In this document: piece by piece, positions 60,552 through 64,000 of the stretch
Layout: every line of letters begins with the position of its first letter
How positions within the stretch are numbered: position 1 is the first letter of the stretch
NCBI GenBank assembly: GCA_904066235.2
Contig: CAJFCV020000001.1
Span: 5,332,001 to 5,396,000 of the forward strand
Direction of reading: 5' to 3'
Origin: Bursaphelenchus xylophilus
Lineage: Eukaryota > Nematoda > Chromadorea > Rhabditida > Aphelenchoididae
DNA: 64,000 bases
The notes under the pieces: model-generated
Database searches by the model: none
What the model was told of the DNA's origin: nothing
What the model saw: the letters and a program-made list of their open reading frames with translations, nothing else
Program-made: the position numbers and the translations under genes

Positions 60552-63500
60552 TTATACTTCCTGTTCCTTCAAACATTTGGGCTCGGTATGACACCAGACC
60601 TTGCCCCGATTGCACTCACACTCGGTGCAGACATCAGGACGCCATCTGGAGCCGTGTTTCTTCCGACTTCCATCAAATTCACATTCAGCTCCGGATTGAT
60701 CGTCAGAGCCGTATAGATGCCTCGAGCGACGTTTGCGCGACTTCTTCATGGACTCGGTTAACGGGTCTTCTCGGGCTTGGCAAGCTTCATCACAGCAGGA
60801 CATCCACATTTTGAGTTCAACATCTGGAAGATCTTCACATTTTCCGTAAAATTTGGGGTCCATTCCCATATATTTGAAGACATCTTTCTGAAAGTATTCG
60901 TAAATTAGGTAATTTACTTGACAGTAGACAATGGTGACTCTAAAGTTTATAAATATTCCGAAAAAATAAAAATTTTTCTCACCTGAACATGTGTAATATT
61001 ATCGCCATTATTGCACAACGCCTTGGCCAAAGTGGTTTTTTTGAGTTGCTGAAGCTGCAGTGGTGTGAATATTCCGGGATTTTCGTACCTAAACATCAAA
61101 GTCATCATTAAATTGGCCTCTCTTACCAGAATCTGTCTCCATCTCTGATCGCCTTAAAGGTTTCACCGATGATGCAGGCAAAAGTTGGGCCGATTAATGC
61201 CCCAGGCACCACCTTCTCGATGATTCCACCAACCCAGAGATCAATATTGCCAGGATGGCCATAGAGTTCTTTGAGTTTCTGAAGGACCATTTCGTCTTTT
61301 ACATCCACCATCAGGTCTTCCCAGGTCTTGGGGACGGTCAGATTACAGAATTCACGGTATTCCAAGTATCTAGAATTAAAAGAAATTAAGATTGGAGAGT
61401 ATTTCATTTTTTTTTTTTGAAAATAACAAAATATAAAAAATTGCTTATTTTTGGGGCAAAAAATAAAGAATCAAGTGTAATACAATCCTTAAAACTTTGG
61501 GCCAAAAATCCCGTCAAAATAAATCGTAGACCTACCCTCTAAGGCCGTGATCTCTTCCTCTTTGAATGTTAATGGCAGCGAGATCCATGGACACATTCTC
61601 CGATCGATAAAACAGTCTTTCCGTCAAGGCATCCGTCAACAATTTTGATGGATTTGGTTGTTTCATTGGGCGGGCGAACAATCCCCGAAGCAAGGGATCA
61701 ATGCCTCCTTGGGAGATGAGACGTTCTGGGGCAAAGAAGGCGTCAGGCAACTTCAGATCACCTTCTTTTATTGTCTTGAATTCAGAGTCTAGCCTAAAAT
61801 AATATAAAAATCAACAAAAAATAGTGAAATTACCTTGCAAAAGTTGGGTTAATCAGCGTATGGCCAAATCTGAAGGCGGCAGTCGCGAATTCATTGGTGA
61901 CCTGGGGGTCCACGGTGGGATCATAGCCCATATACGGCCCGATATAACGCTTGAAACCGTCCTAACGCAAAAAATTAAAGTAAATCTGATTCGTATTTTA
62001 CAATCAAATTCACCAATGAACTCACCTCTCCCAGCACTTTTGGCAACCAATCATTGTAAGTGATATGCTGAAACATGGCCCCGATAATCTTCCTGGCCTC
62101 ATGGTAGATCCGCTCTCCATTCCAATCCGGATTCATTTCGAGTAATTCCCCGGCAATTCGATTGTGCTCTCGGAACCAGATCGTGTGCATACTTGTCAGA
62201 GCGATCTGAAAAATTATAGTAAAATTTGCCATGAATAATAAATTTTTTCCATGAAGAGTCGGTATATCCATAAATTAATAGCCAAAGAAAGTGTTGAAAT
62301 ACCGTATTTGTCATTTTGAGGTTATTTCGGAGCAAAAATTGGCTTATAACAGAATGCCAAAAATGGCGGGAATCCCGATTTTCAAATGCTAAATGTCCAA
62401 AAGCCCCTCTGAAGAGAGTTAGAAAACTATTTCAAGCCTAGAAATATGATTTGCGGTCATTTTCTTTTGAAAATCCACAAAATCTGAACTGTTATGTAAT
62501 CCATGCCCACCTGCTCATTCGCTCTTCCATCGCCGGCCAAGAAGCATCTGATTGGATTATCCCGTGAGACGTTTCGCCGGCATTCCATTGCAGAGTCCTT
62601 CTCAAACGGCATGTATGGCTTCTGGCTTGTGGAAACAATATCAAATCGCAGTAATCCGTGGTCTCCGAACAGATCGCGGAGATCCAAAGCATCCACTTCG
62701 GTACTGCCATAAATTCCCGAGGCATCAATGAAACTTGTGATCTAAAGAGAGAATAATTTGATGGAGAGTATTGCTTACAATATTGGTTTGTTCTCTGAAG
62801 GTGACTTGTCTGAAGATTGGGGAGGTCTCACCGGATCCACAAATGGCCGCGGATCGCTCAACTTCGATGCAGGGGAACTTTTCCTTTCTGAAAAATACAA
62901 ATTAGACACTATCCTATTTGAGTTCAACAATAAATATTTAAAATTGTCTAAAAAAAATGATTCAGACAAAAAGAGATGATTTTTAGGAAATTTGGAAGTT
63001 TACTCCGCGTTGCGCAAAAAAATCGATAAAAAATTCGTGAAGGTGAAAATTTAGACTATTCCAAACAAGTTATTTAGAATTTGAAGCAAATCCGACTGTC
63101 CCGACCGATTTTACCGACCAAAATATATATTGTACTTACTGCCTCCTTGGGTCATCTTCGGGAAGGGGAATATTGAAGCATGGGTCGATATTCTCACAAG
63201 TCCGATTGCAAATCGCACCTCCCGAATAAGTCTGTCGAGCTAGCGCCGGCGCTTTGAAGGTGATATCGTGATCTAAAAAGACGTTACATCACTTCATATT
63301 ATTCATAATGGAGCTTGATGAAAAGTTACAAAAAAATTCCTTATATCCTAATTACTGTCCAAAAAAAAGTCCCCTTACCCAAGAATTGCCCCCATTGCAT
63401 CAACATTCCAGTGTATAAAGCATGCCGATCCACACTTTCAGCGCGAATGAGATGCTTCGAGACACTTCTCGCGTTCGGTTTTTTGTATCCAAAATACAAT

Positions 63501-63944
63501 TTATTGGGATTCCATCCAATTGGAGTGTTGAATCCGTTCTCATACATTGGCGGCAACAACCTTCGGAAGGGCATTTGACTCACTCCCCAAGTGGGGTGCT
63601 CAAAATTATTGCATTGTCCAGTATAAGATCGGTACTTTGAATGGAAACACATGTCATCGCAAGCATCCTTAAACTGCCCATTCATACATCCGGAGAGCTC
63701 CATCAAGGTCTGGATGTGAGTTACACTCAGGACCGATTCATACGACACATTTGTGGGGATATCCGTCGGCTTGAAAGCCAGACCTTGCTCCACGTGCTTC
63801 TCGATCAGCCTCAACGATTGCTCGTAAATCTCACGCGCTCTCGTCAACTCGACCGGTCGTTTGATGGCGAATGTGAAATGCCGCATCAACTGTTTCGGGT
63901 CGTTGATATTCGAACGCAAATCGCTTCGAGTCTTTTGTTCGGCT
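60552..63944 (-). CDS. Peroxidasin-like haem peroxidase with C-terminal VWC-like module (5' part outside window)
   Basis: Ten exons are visible (63379-63944, 63140-63272, 62779-62887, 62511-62741, 62035-62205, 61834-61961, 61536-61793, 61127-61369, 60983-61088, 60552-60887), giving about 759 residues. Animal haem peroxidase motifs are in order: [13 protein letters not shown] with distal His (split by an intron), [31 protein letters not shown] with proximal His, and [10 protein letters not shown]. After the peroxidase domain, a Lys/Arg-rich linker leads to a short Cys module ([13 protein letters not shown]) like a VWC domain, but it ends early at CLKEQEV, lacking the usual final Cys pairs. Peroxidasins are secreted and cross-link collagen IV in basement membranes (PXN-1/PXN-2 in C. 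elegans). The LRR and Ig domains expected upstream would lie beyond 64000; without them another peroxidase is possible. Confidence 0.88.
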
Positions 63945-64000
63945 CTAAAGTTACAAAATTTATATGAAATCTCTGTTTTTAGATCATTTTTGATCGAATA
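63945..64000 (-). other. Intron of the peroxidasin-like gene at window edge
   Basis: CTAAAG at 63945 is the minus-strand acceptor (CTTTAG) of the exon ending at 63944; the remaining bases are intron running off the window. Confidence 0.7.

Overview
This window looks like a nematode nuclear genome. Protein-coding genes are split into many small exons by short GT..AG introns with TTTTAG/TTTCAG acceptors. Several start codons lie a few bases after an acceptor-like site with no visible upstream exon, as expected for spliced-leader trans-splicing. Same-strand genes can be close enough to suggest an operon. Recognisable products are UDP-glucose 6-dehydrogenase (two copies), THO complex subunit 2, eIF3 subunit K, a CENP-B/Tigger-type DNA-binding protein and a peroxidasin-like haem peroxidase. 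The species cannot be named from the sequence.

Layout: 1-1266 is the 3' end of an unrecognised plus-strand gene carrying a foldback element in an intron, followed by a LINE 3' fragment (1530-1796). 2009-14537 (minus) holds eIF3K, then THOC2, then UGDH copy A in one orientation with gaps of 165 and 303 bp, a candidate operon. UGDH copy A has serine where the catalytic cysteine belongs and carries a ~1.5 kb near-perfect palindrome in its third intron. 15002-16622 (plus) encodes a membrane-anchored protein built from duplicated phase-0 exons. 16844-17352 (minus) is a small Cys-rich membrane protein. 19382-20354 (minus) is the CENP-B-like protein without transposase domain. 20745-22170 (minus) is a decayed gene. 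22924-25420 (minus) is UGDH copy B with the catalytic Cys intact. 27436-28846 (minus) is a basic SP/RS-rich protein with one membrane segment, inside a GC-rich island.

29253-30697 holds 21 perfect copies of the 9-bp palindrome GCACNGTGC in all three frame registers, so it is kept as DNA or RNA rather than protein. About 0.6 kb further on, a very regular 159-bp satellite fills 31332-53471 (about 139 units, one 4-bp deletion), with variant classes and higher-order repeats. After 5.7 kb of AT-rich intergenic DNA with a 593-bp inverted-repeat element carrying a tRNA-like sequence come a four-pass membrane protein (59177-60003, plus) and, convergent to it, the 3' portion of a peroxidasin-like gene (60552-63944, minus) that runs off the right edge.

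Two short motifs recur through introns and spacers on both strands: TTATATTAYMCWTGAY and an E2F-like dyad around GCCAAAAATGGCGGGAA. They often sit together in one intron. With the palindrome cluster, these are the least explained signals in the window.
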